5,699 nucleotides of DNA from Candidatus Bathyarchaeota archaeon. GTDB taxonomy: Archaea; Thermoproteota; Bathyarchaeia; TCS64. Location of the stretch: assembly GCA_030601645.1 (NCBI GenBank), contig JAUWBQ010000125.1, forward strand, positions 1 to 5,699, in the 5' to 3' direction. Below the pieces are notes generated by a model. It saw only the letters and a program-made list of their open reading frames with translations, was not told the DNA's origin and searched no databases. Shown here in pieces: positions 1 through 5,558 of this stretch. A program made the translations under genes and the position numbers. How positions within the stretch are numbered: the first letter of the stretch is position 1; each line of letters begins with the position of its first letter.

Positions 1-17
1 CCTTCACACGGGCACAT

Positions 18-31
18 GAAAAACCTGAAAA
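18..31 (-). terminator. Possible T-tract terminator of tRNA-Arg
   Basis: Read on the minus strand, two short T-runs (complement of 28-31 and 19-23) lie about 30-40 bases past the 3' end of tRNA-Arg. Archaeal RNA polymerase often terminates at oligo-T without a hairpin. No stem is visible. The rest of 1-58 shows no gene or other element. Confidence 0.3.
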
Positions 32-61
32 CCGCTATAAGCGACCACCATTACAAGATGG

Positions 62-136
62 CGGGCCCGGTGGGATTTGAACCCACGACCTCAGGCTTAG
101 GAGGCCTACGCGCTATCCATACTGCGCTACGGGCCC
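62..136 (-). tRNA. tRNA-Arg (anticodon CCT)
   Basis: Decodes AGG arginine codons. On the minus strand the full cloverleaf can be built: acceptor GGGCCCG/CGGGCCC, D-stem GCGC/GCGC with GG in the loop, anticodon stem TAGGC/GCCTG (one T-G pair), loop CTCCTAA, a 5-nt variable loop, and T-stem GTGGG/CCCAC around TTCAAAT. The anticodon CCT is the complement of 99-101. The discriminator is G (position 62) and the 3' CCA is encoded at 59-61, so the gene could be drawn to 59. The length is 75 nt without CCA and there is no intron. It is divergent from tRNA-Leu. Confidence 0.96.
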
Positions 137-163
137 ACGCCAAAACAGGGGTATGACTCCCCA

Positions 164-176
164 CATTTAAAAATAA
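164..176 (-). promoter_or_regulatory. TATA-like box for tRNA-Arg
   Basis: An AT-only stretch in otherwise GC-rich DNA reads ATTTTTAAAT on the minus strand. Its centre is about 34 bases upstream of the mature tRNA-Arg 5' end, which puts a start site a few bases before the tRNA, as expected for archaeal TBP/TFB promoters. The call rests on position and composition only. Confidence 0.5.
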
Positions 177-190
177 CCCCGAACCCCCCA

Positions 191-205
191 CGCAAACTAT
201 AAAGG
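191..205 (+). promoter_or_regulatory. TATA-like box for tRNA-Leu
   Basis: CTATAAAG at 197-204, preceded by an A-rich BRE-like CGCAAA, is centred about 31 bases before the mature tRNA-Leu 5' end at 232. That fits a start site around 227. With the oppositely oriented box at 164-176 it makes a compact divergent tRNA promoter in the 95 bp between the two genes. Confidence 0.6.
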
Positions 206-231
206 AGAAACCCACCCCCTACAACCAATGC

Positions 232-336
232 GCGGGGGTACCCGAGTCTGGTCAAAGGGGCGAGACTTAAGATCCAACCCTCGGGTAAGAGATCTCGTAG
301 CCAAGGCTTCCGCGGGTTCGAATCCCGCCCCCCGCA
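232..336 (+). tRNA. tRNA-Leu (anticodon TAA), intron-containing
   Basis: Decodes UUA leucine codons. Elements seen: acceptor GCGGGGG (232-238) with CCCCCGC (329-335); D-stem CCC/GGG with GGTCAAA in the D-loop; anticodon stem CGAGA (261-265) with TCTCG (293-297); anticodon TAA at 268-270; and a long class II variable arm (about 298-311) with an AGC/GCT stem, typical of Leu or Ser. T-stem GCGGG/CCCGC surrounds TTCGAAT. The discriminator is A336, the leucine identity base, and CCA is encoded at 337-339. A 20-nt intron (272-291) interrupts the gene after position 37. Without removing the intron, the anticodon stem does not close correctly. Confidence 0.95.
272..291 (+). other. tRNA-Leu intron with bulge-helix-bulge splice motif
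   Basis: This 20-nt intron sits at the canonical 37/38 position. The pre-tRNA fold is exact. CTTA (266-269) pairs with TAAG (286-289) as the central 4-bp helix. The two 3-nt bulges are A270-G271^A272 and A290-G291^A292, each cut after its second base. The intron then closes with T273-G285, C274-G284 and C275-G283 around a 7-nt loop. This is the substrate form recognised by archaeal tRNA splicing endonuclease (EndA family). Joining 271 to 292 restores loop CTTAAGA and a perfect 5-bp anticodon stem. Confidence 0.93.
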
Positions 337-363
337 CCAAAAACCCACCCCCCACTAACAGAG

Positions 364-383
364 ACAAAATGAAAAATAAAGGG
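364..383 (-). terminator. T-tract terminator candidate after the stalk-protein gene
   Basis: Read on the minus strand, this stretch is CCCTTTATTTTTCATTTTGT, 16-35 bases past the stop codon of the 399-1637 gene. Runs of T without a hairpin are the usual archaeal intrinsic signal. It lies between that gene and the convergent tRNA-Leu. On the plus strand tRNA-Leu is followed by A- and C-rich DNA, so no T-tract terminator is seen for the tRNA. Confidence 0.5.
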
Positions 384-398
384 ATGAAACGAGGTCGT

Positions 399-1637
399 CT
401 ACTTCTTCAGCATCGGACCCACAAAGTACCCGACTATAGCCCCTATAATCAGGGCCGCAATCGCGTACATCTGCCAACTGCTAGCGGAGCTCTGCGCCGC
501 AGCGAGATCAGCCTCTAGGCCCGTTACGTCTCCCTCGAGAGAGGTGACCTGAGTGTTCAACCCGCTCACGTCGCCCTCGAGATCAGATACGTCGTCCTCG
601 AGACCAGAAACCTCGCTGTTCAGACCACTCACTTGGCCCTCCAGCGTGGAAACATCACCCTCGAGCCCGGAGACATCACTCTCCAGATCGGAGATCTCGC
701 CCTCCTTCGCCTCGATATCATTAACCGAGTCGATGAGCAACCCAGAGTACTGCGTCACATAGTCGATGATATTCTCGAACAACCGACCGCCCTGCTGGGG
801 ATTCGCATCCGCGCCGTACCGGTCCGCCCGGAGCATCTCCGGCTTATACAGACCCATGTACTGCCCGAAGGGCGCATCCCCCGTCGCGATCACGATGTTA
901 CCCGAGTCATAATCGACCTCCAAAGCCATCACCGGGAACGACCCCTCGTCACCGGCCTCATGGACCTCGGGACTGGGCTCGCTGTTATCCACCACGACAC
1001 CGGCTTCCGACGTCGTCATGATGATGTAGACACCGTCCGGGGCATCAGTCTCGAGAGCGACGTACGCGCCACCCTCGTATCCGATGATGATTCCGGGCCC
1101 GTGGAACAGGCCCCTCTCCACACCGGAGACGAGATGAGCGAACTCGGGGTCCACATTATCCGAGACCCCAAGAACCCTGTAGGGGGCACCGCCGTTTGAG
1201 ACGGGGTCCTCGGTCGAGGACGCCTCAAACCTGAGAGCGCTCCCAATGTACTCCAACGCAGAGTTAGCGGAGGCCTGACGCATAGCATCATTCCCAAAGT
1301 CACTGTCAGCGGCAACCCAGATGGCTTTACCGCCCTCTTCAAACCAGGACTTTATTTTACTCAGCTCAGCATCAGAATACTCCAACGAGGAATCCGCCTG
1401 AATCATGATGAGCATATCGGCGCCCGTCAGCTCGGACGCCCCGATATCCCCATACACGACAGACCAGGTAATCCAGGACATATTACTCATGACCATAGTC
1501 AGCTGAGTGTCAGGGTTCAAAGCCCCCTTCAGATGTACAACCACTTTAGGATTAGCGGCCAAAGTCGGCGCAGCGACGGAACAGAGAGATAAAGCAAGTG
1601 TAGTCAGCAGAAGGATCGAAAGGATTTTCTTTTTCAT
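399..1637 (-). CDS. Secreted GATase-like domain protein with acidic coiled-coil stalk and C-terminal membrane anchor
   Basis: 412 aa, function unknown. Residues 1-28 look like a cleavable signal peptide (MKKK, hydrophobic core, cut near A28). Cys19 is not in a good lipobox. Residues 30-300 resemble the class I glutamine amidotransferase-like fold seen in DUF4350/ThuA-type proteins: a 'GADMLIMIQ' strand, then 'AELSKIKSWFEEGGKAIWVAAD', and late 'GNIVIATGD' and 'RLFENIIDYV' elements. The mature protein has no cysteine, so a Cys-nucleophile amidotransferase is ruled out. Residues 301-384 are a very regular coiled coil with V/I at a and L at d. Residues 389-408 are a membrane helix followed by KK, so the bulk should face outside. 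The architecture recalls membrane-anchored stalks such as S-layer anchors (analogy only). The ATG start is supported by the signal peptide, a purine-rich GGAAGG just upstream and a TATA-like box. It is divergent from the ABC importer operon. Confidence 0.85.
   Translation of the reverse strand: MKKKILSILLLTTLALSLCSVAAPTLAANPKVVVHLKGALNPDTQLTMVMSNMSWITWSVVYGDIGASELTGADMLIMIQADSSLEYSDAELSKIKSWFEEGGKAIWVAADSDFGNDAMRQASANSALEYIGSALRFEASSTEDPVSNGGAPYRVLGVSDNVDPEFAHLVSGVERGLFHGPGIIIGYEGGAYVALETDAPDGVYIIMTTSEAGVVVDNSEPSPEVHEAGDEGSFPVMALEVDYDSGNIVIATGDAPFGQYMGLYKPEMLRADRYGADANPQQGGRLFENIIDYVTQYSGLLIDSVNDIEAKEGEISDLESDVSGLEGDVSTLEGQVSGLNSEVSGLEDDVSDLEGDVSGLNTQVTSLEGDVTGLEADLAAAQSSASSWQMYAIAALIIGAIVGYFVGPMLKK
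504..716 (-). repeat. Tandem 21-bp repeats encoding a heptad coiled coil
   Basis: About ten 21-bp units encode residues 308-378 with the pattern V-S-G-L-E-G-D. Position a is I315 and then V every 7 residues from 322 to 371. Position d is L every 7 residues from 318 to 374. On the plus strand many units share a core like CCCTCGAG. A longer 63-bp period is also visible: residues 337-357 match 358-378, each beginning SGLN. This is a coding repeat, not CRISPR. Confidence 0.88.
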
Positions 1638-1642
1638 ATTTT

Positions 1643-1678
1643 CCCTTCCGATTCAATATCTCTCATCGTATTTAAAAC
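1643..1678 (-). promoter_or_regulatory. TATA-like box and weak RBS of the stalk-protein gene
   Basis: Read on the minus strand, GTTTTAAATA (complement of 1669-1678) lies about 35 bases before the ATG at 1637. A purine-rich GGAAGG (complement of 1644-1649) lies 6 bases before the ATG. A start site about 26 bases past the box would fall around 1647, giving a very short leader, so the Shine-Dalgarno-like purines may be marginal. Confidence 0.45.
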
Positions 1679-1686
1679 ACTTCTCA

Positions 1687-1694
1687 GGAGCTCC
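1687..1694. promoter_or_regulatory. Palindrome between divergent promoters (operator candidate)
   Basis: GGAGCTCC is a perfect 8-bp palindrome lying almost exactly midway between the minus-strand box (1669-1678) and the plus-strand box (1701-1710). A regulator bound here would touch both BRE regions. A second palindrome, TCCGGA (1692-1697), overlaps it. Short palindromes also occur by chance, so this is only a candidate. Confidence 0.2.
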
Positions 1695-1700
1695 GGACAA

Positions 1701-1734
1701 AGTTAAAAAGGCTTCAGAATACTATCGAATGAGG
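1701..1734 (+). promoter_or_regulatory. TATA-like box and RBS of the ABC importer operon
   Basis: AGTTAAAAAG (1701-1710) is a TATA-like box. A start site about 26 bases on would fall near 1732. GAGG at 1731-1734 ends 8 bases before the ATG at 1743 and matches archaeal anti-Shine-Dalgarno. This supports the 1743 start over the out-of-frame ATGs at 1729 and 1735, which open only a 9-codon frame. Confidence 0.5.
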
Positions 1735-1742
1735 ATGAATCG

Positions 1743-3686
1743 ATGGATCGGAAGGTAATCTTGGGCATAGCCGTCGTCGTCATTATCGCCGTGGGTGGAT
1801 ACTTTTTAATGCAGAAACCGGAGACTCCACCGAGCGAGTACACCCTCTCTGTGGATTCGTCGCCTGTCTCAGGGGTGACTGTTACAGTCGACGGCGTCGC
1901 GTACGAGTCCCCGTTCGCGGCCGAGCTGGAGGAGGGAGGTTACACGGTGGTGGTGCCGGATGAGCTCACGGTGGAGGGTATCGATTACACGTTCACGGGA
2001 TGGGCCGATGGATCGGCTGACCCCGAGAGGACTGTGGATCTCTCAGCGGATACCGATCTAGAGGCACATTATGAGGAGATAGTCGTCGAGGAGCCAGAAC
2101 CTGAGCCCTCGTCACAGGTGACAGTATCCGGGAGAATCACTGACTCCGAATCGGGAGACCCTATCGGAGGAGCTACCGTCTCTATCGATGGAGAGACCGT
2201 GACCACTGGAGCGGATGGAAGTTACGAGGTTACGGTCGACAAGGGCACCTACGCGGTGACAGTGTCCAAGGACGGGTATGAGGACGAGACCAGCACCGTC
2301 ACGGAGTCCAGCGCAGATGAATACGCTCTGGACCTGACCCTGGTCGTCATCCCGCCGACCCCGTCCACAGAGATCATCCTCAACGTGATCACCCGACACG
2401 GCTCCGACATCACCCGGAAAGCGGAGGAGTTCTTCAGGGAGACCGAGTACTGGGAGATATACAACTTCAAAGACATCAAATGGATCCCTGTAACCTCGAG
2501 CCTCTGGGTCGACACAATCGCGAGACGGGGCGACATCGACCTCGGCTGGGGAGGCGGCCCCGTGGTATTCGACATCATCTACAGGGAAGGCCTCACAGCC
2601 CCCCTCGACAGCGACGATGTCCTGGAAGCCCTGGCCGAGATACCCGACCAGATCGGAGGAGTCGCCACCAAGAGGATCGACGACGGAGACGTCCACTGGG
2701 TGGGAGCTGCAATCTCCTCATTCGGCTTCACCATCAACACCCAAGTCCTAGAGTTAGAGGGGGTCCCTATCCCAACTAAATGGACTGACCTAGCCAACGA
2801 GACATATTCTCCAATCTTCTTGATGGATAAAGTGATCGGCACCGCTGACCCAACCCTTTCGACATCCAACACCAGGATGTTCGAGATAATACTCCAAACC
2901 CACGGATGGGAGAGGGGCTGGGAGATCATGACCACGATGGGCGGGAACGCAAAGATCTTCGACCGGTCGGAGAGCGTGAGAGACGCGGCCATCCAGGGGG
3001 AGATCGGTGCAGGGACGACCATCGACTTCTATGGATATACAGCCCAGCTACAGAATCCCGGGATATGCTGGTACGTCTTCCCCGAGGACGGGACCCTGGT
3101 CAACGCTGACCCGATCGCCCTCCTCACTACATCTCCGAACCCGGAGGCCGCCCAGGCGTTTGTGGCCTGGCTGCTCTCCCCTGAGGGACAAATTCCCTGG
3201 CTAGACCCCAACATAAACAGGCTGCCCATCAACCCCGCGGTTTTCGACACCCCGGAGGGCCTGGCGCGGGCTGATCTCAAGGAGATCTACGAGAGGTCCC
3301 AGGATGCCATTATATCCGGGTTCAGTGATGACCTTGCCCTCTCTTACGAGTTTACCATGATGTACTATTTCCACGCGACTCTGGTGAGGCCCCAACTCAT
3401 GCTCACCTCAGCTTGGGAAGACCTAACCCTAGCAAAGTTTGATGGAGATATCACACAGGCCCAGTTCAAGGAACTCGTGAATCAGCTGAGCGACCCCCTC
3501 CTATTCGAGTTCACCGATCCGGCGACAGGCCAGACCGTGACATTCACTGAAGAGTTCGCCATCTCCATCAACGAGAAGCTGAGGACGGATCCGGAATACA
3601 AAACGGAGATGGTCGCCTCATGGATGGAAGCTGCCGAAGCCCGCTACGACTCCGTCAAAGCCCAGGTGGCCGCTCTGGTTCCATAG
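1743..3686 (+). CDS. Membrane-anchored ABC transporter substrate-binding protein with PEGA-like and carboxypeptidase-regulatory-like domains
   Basis: 647 aa, the solute receptor of the importer. Residues 5-23 form an uncleaved N-terminal membrane anchor (MDRK inside, no lipobox). Residues 33-110 are a PEGA/B-repeat-like beta domain ('YTLSVDSSPVSGVTVTVDG', 'YTFTGWADGS'). Residues 111-123 are an E/P-rich linker. Residues 125-200 resemble a carboxypeptidase regulatory-like beta sandwich ('VSGRITDSESGDPIGGATVS', 'TGADGSYEVTV'). From about 209 to 505 it is a type 2 periplasmic-binding-protein fold of the COG1840 (AfuA/FbpA/ThiB-like) group, with 'DIDLGWGGGP', 'SSFGFTINTQVL', 'PEDGTLVNADPIAL' and 'NPEAAQAFVAWLLSPEGQ'. 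Residues about 505-647 are a long, mostly helical C-terminal part beyond the usual end of the family. The ligand is unknown: the expected ferric-binding Tyr-Tyr region reads F429-Y430-G431-Y432. First gene of the operon, 36 bp before the permease. Confidence 0.9.
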   Translation: MDRKVILGIAVVVIIAVGGYFLMQKPETPPSEYTLSVDSSPVSGVTVTVDGVAYESPFAAELEEGGYTVVVPDELTVEGIDYTFTGWADGSADPERTVDLSADTDLEAHYEEIVVEEPEPEPSSQVTVSGRITDSESGDPIGGATVSIDGETVTTGADGSYEVTVDKGTYAVTVSKDGYEDETSTVTESSADEYALDLTLVVIPPTPSTEIILNVITRHGSDITRKAEEFFRETEYWEIYNFKDIKWIPVTSSLWVDTIARRGDIDLGWGGGPVVFDIIYREGLTAPLDSDDVLEALAEIPDQIGGVATKRIDDGDVHWVGAAISSFGFTINTQVLELEGVPIPTKWTDLANETYSPIFLMDKVIGTADPTLSTSNTRMFEIILQTHGWERGWEIMTTMGGNAKIFDRSESVRDAAIQGEIGAGTTIDFYGYTAQLQNPGICWYVFPEDGTLVNADPIALLTTSPNPEAAQAFVAWLLSPEGQIPWLDPNINRLPINPAVFDTPEGLARADLKEIYERSQDAIISGFSDDLALSYEFTMMYYFHATLVRPQLMLTSAWEDLTLAKFDGDITQAQFKELVNQLSDPLLFEFTDPATGQTVTFTEEFAISINEKLRTDPEYKTEMVASWMEAAEARYDSVKAQVAALVP

Positions 3687-3710
3687 TCGAGGCCTAATCG
3701 GAGCTTCGCA

Positions 3711-3715
3711 GAGGT
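3711..3715 (+). promoter_or_regulatory. RBS of the permease, supporting a GTG start
   Basis: GAGGT lies 7 bases before the GTG at 3723. It is the only good Shine-Dalgarno in the 36-bp gap after the binding-protein stop and supports the GTG start. No TATA-like box is visible in the gap, so co-transcription with the gene before is likely. Confidence 0.6.
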
Positions 3716-3722
3716 ACGTCGA

Positions 3723-5555
3723 GTGGATCTCAAGAAGACTATCGGGACTCTCAAGAGGGAGCTGGACGCGATGACCGCGATCCAGACTTTTATAGCATAC
3801 GCCTTTCTGCTGGTCTTCCTCATCGCCCCCCTCGTCCTCATGATCGGCCAAGCCTTCGTCTATCACGGAGGAGCATCCTTCAGATGGTTCACCGACCTCC
3901 TCAGCAGCCCCGAGTACGTCTCCTTCACATCGAGGGGAGGCAGGCTCTTCGAGGTGCGAAGAGGGGTCATGTACCTCTGGGGATACGACTACGGGATCCT
4001 CCTAAACTCCCTGTTAGTCGCCTTCTTCGTGACCGTGTTCTGCTCCATCATCGGCGTCGTGGCCGCGATGCTCATGGGCCGCTACAGGTTCCCTGGGAAG
4101 GGTCTTTTCAGAGTCCTGCTGCTGATACCCCTCCTCGCCACGCCCTTCGTGAACGCGTACATCATCGGGAAGCTCTTCAACCCCCGGGGCGGCCTCATCA
4201 ATTATCTCCTCGTCGACCTCCTTCACATCCTCCCATGGAGGCTCGACATCGACGGGCTCGTCGGGGTGACCCTCGCCCAGACCCTATCATACTATCCCAT
4301 CATATTCCTGAACGTCCTCGCCTCCCTGAACAGCATCGACCCCAGCGTCGAAGAGATGGCCGAGAACCTGGGCGCCCGGGGTTTAAGGCTGTTCAGGACG
4401 GTGACACTTCCTCTTTTCCTCCCGGGACTCGCGGCGGGGGCTGTCATCACGTTCATCTTCAGCCTCGAGGACCTCGGAGCGCCGATCGGCTTCACCGGGG
4501 CCAGAGCGAATCCCCTGTCTAGGAAGCTGGTTTCCTATCAGGTTTACAGCAGCTTCGCCGAGGCGCTCACGGGAAGCTTCTCCCCGAAGATCGCCGCCCT
4601 AGCCGTGATCATCCTCTTCATCGCCGTCGCTGGGTTCCTGATCATCAGACGATACGTCAACCTACGCACATATGCGATGCTGAGCAAAGGCGGCAGATGG
4701 AGCCCAAGACTCAGGACCCCATCGATCAAGACTCAGGCCGTCATCATCCTCTCCCTAATATTCCTGGTCACATTGGCTTCGATGCCCCAAATCGGAACCG
4801 TCATACTCGCGACATCAAACTGGGCCATCAGCGGGACCCTGCCCACCAAGGCTACAGGCCAATACCTGGGAACTCTCATATCAGATCCCGATGTGACTAG
4901 AGCCATCGTTAACAGCCTACTCTACTCGGTGGCTGCAGTGGTGATCACAGTCCTTGTAGGCTCTAGCATCGCATACGTGGTCGCGAGGAGAGACATACCC
5001 GGACGATCCCTTCTAGACATCCTAGCGACGATTCCCGTGGCGGTGCCAGGGATTGCCCTAGCGGTGGGATATTTCCTCCTCTTCTCATCGAAAATGTTCC
5101 GGGGCTCGATCCTAGATCCACTGCTGGACCCCGCCCTCCTCATGATCTTAGCTTACTCGATACGCCGACTGCCGTTCACGACGAGGGCGGTGTCGGCGGG
5201 CCTCGCGCAGGTCGACAAGAGCCTCGAGGAGTCCTCGATGAACCTCGGGGCCAACAGACCGACCACCTTCTTCAAGATCGTGCTCCCCCTCATCATAGGT
5301 CACATTCTCGGAGGAGCCATCCTGAGTTTCGTCTATTCGATGTCCGAGGTGAGCACCAGCGTCACCCTGGGGGCCCTGCGTGAGGATCGAGTTCCCATCA
5401 CGTTCTTCATCAGCCAGATCGTATACGGCGTGGCTGCTGTGGGGTCGGTGAGCATCGGGGCTGCCCTCTGCGTGCTACTCATGGCAGTGCAGATCACCGC
5501 GATGGCGATCTCCAACTACATTCTAAAACAGAAGGTAGCATTCCTAGGAGTGTAA
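3723..5555 (+). CDS. Fused ABC importer permease (two permease domains in one chain)
   Basis: 610 aa of the COG1178 type (FbpB/AfuB/ThiP-like), a single chain carrying both channel halves, so one copy per transporter should suffice. About 12 membrane segments are seen, six per half. First half roughly: 21-45, 92-117, 129-150, 174-200, 228-247, 288-308. Second half roughly: 336-362, 394-420, 430-456, 468-485, 516-537, 570-600. Each half has an EAA-type loop that docks on the ATPase: E211-MAENLGARGLRLFRTVTLP-230 and E502-E-S-S-M-N-L-G-A to L521-P522. The first two helices are separated by a loop of about 45 residues (46-90), which should be external. The GTG start fits the RBS, and the N-terminus before helix 1 is lysine-rich and cytoplasmic. 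The stop is 3 bp before the ATPase start. The substrate follows that of the binding protein and is not known. Confidence 0.93.
   Translation: MDLKKTIGTLKRELDAMTAIQTFIAYAFLLVFLIAPLVLMIGQAFVYHGGASFRWFTDLLSSPEYVSFTSRGGRLFEVRRGVMYLWGYDYGILLNSLLVAFFVTVFCSIIGVVAAMLMGRYRFPGKGLFRVLLLIPLLATPFVNAYIIGKLFNPRGGLINYLLVDLLHILPWRLDIDGLVGVTLAQTLSYYPIIFLNVLASLNSIDPSVEEMAENLGARGLRLFRTVTLPLFLPGLAAGAVITFIFSLEDLGAPIGFTGARANPLSRKLVSYQVYSSFAEALTGSFSPKIAALAVIILFIAVAGFLIIRRYVNLRTYAMLSKGGRWSPRLRTPSIKTQAVIILSLIFLVTLASMPQIGTVILATSNWAISGTLPTKATGQYLGTLISDPDVTRAIVNSLLYSVAAVVITVLVGSSIAYVVARRDIPGRSLLDILATIPVAVPGIALAVGYFLLFSSKMFRGSILDPLLDPALLMILAYSIRRLPFTTRAVSAGLAQVDKSLEESSMNLGANRPTTFFKIVLPLIIGHILGGAILSFVYSMSEVSTSVTLGALREDRVPITFFISQIVYGVAAVGSVSIGAALCVLLMAVQITAMAISNYILKQKVAFLGV
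5547..5550 (+). promoter_or_regulatory. RBS of the ATPase gene inside the permease end
   Basis: GGAG within the last permease codons is 8 bases before the ATG at 5559. Together with the 3-bp gap this points to translation coupling of permease and ATPase. Confidence 0.55.
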
Positions 5556-5558
5556 AAT

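Noticed and set aside
261..297. Reading the Leu tRNA without an intron, with anticodon AAG
   Set aside because: That reading leaves a C-A mismatch at the closing pair of the anticodon stem, needs an A34 anticodon that archaea generally do not use, and leaves an oversized loop. The intron model gives a perfect stem.
228..518. Plus-strand open frame of 96 codons
   Set aside because: It overlaps the whole tRNA-Leu gene and the 3' end of the stalk-protein gene, and the protein shows no domain-like pattern.
504..716. Periodic repeats considered as a CRISPR array or DNA minisatellite
   Set aside because: The 21-bp period keeps one reading frame and spells heptads with V/I and L at fixed places. 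There are no unique spacers.
633..1199. Plus-strand open frame of 188 codons
   Set aside because: It is antisense to the stalk protein. The regular 21-bp repeats and GC-rich codons keep the opposite frame open. Its product is Arg/His-rich without recognisable features or RBS.
1581..1583. Cys19 of the stalk protein as a lipoprotein site
   Set aside because: The residues before it (L-S-L) do not match the lipobox, which needs a small residue at -1. A better signal-peptidase site lies near A27-A28.
1729..1758. Nine-codon upstream frame overlapping the binding-protein start
   Set aside because: Its ATG lies at or before the predicted transcription start and has no RBS. It is most likely chance, although it could be tested as a leader peptide.
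2112..2696. Minus-strand open frame of 194 codons
   Set aside because: It is a shadow of the binding-protein gene, whose frame has clear domain motifs. The antisense product is low in structure and has no RBS.
3030..3038. Naming the importer as an iron (Fbp/Afu) transporter
   Set aside because: The family resemblance covers iron, thiamine, spermidine and phosphonate importers, and the diagnostic tyrosine pair is not clearly present, so no gene symbol was given.
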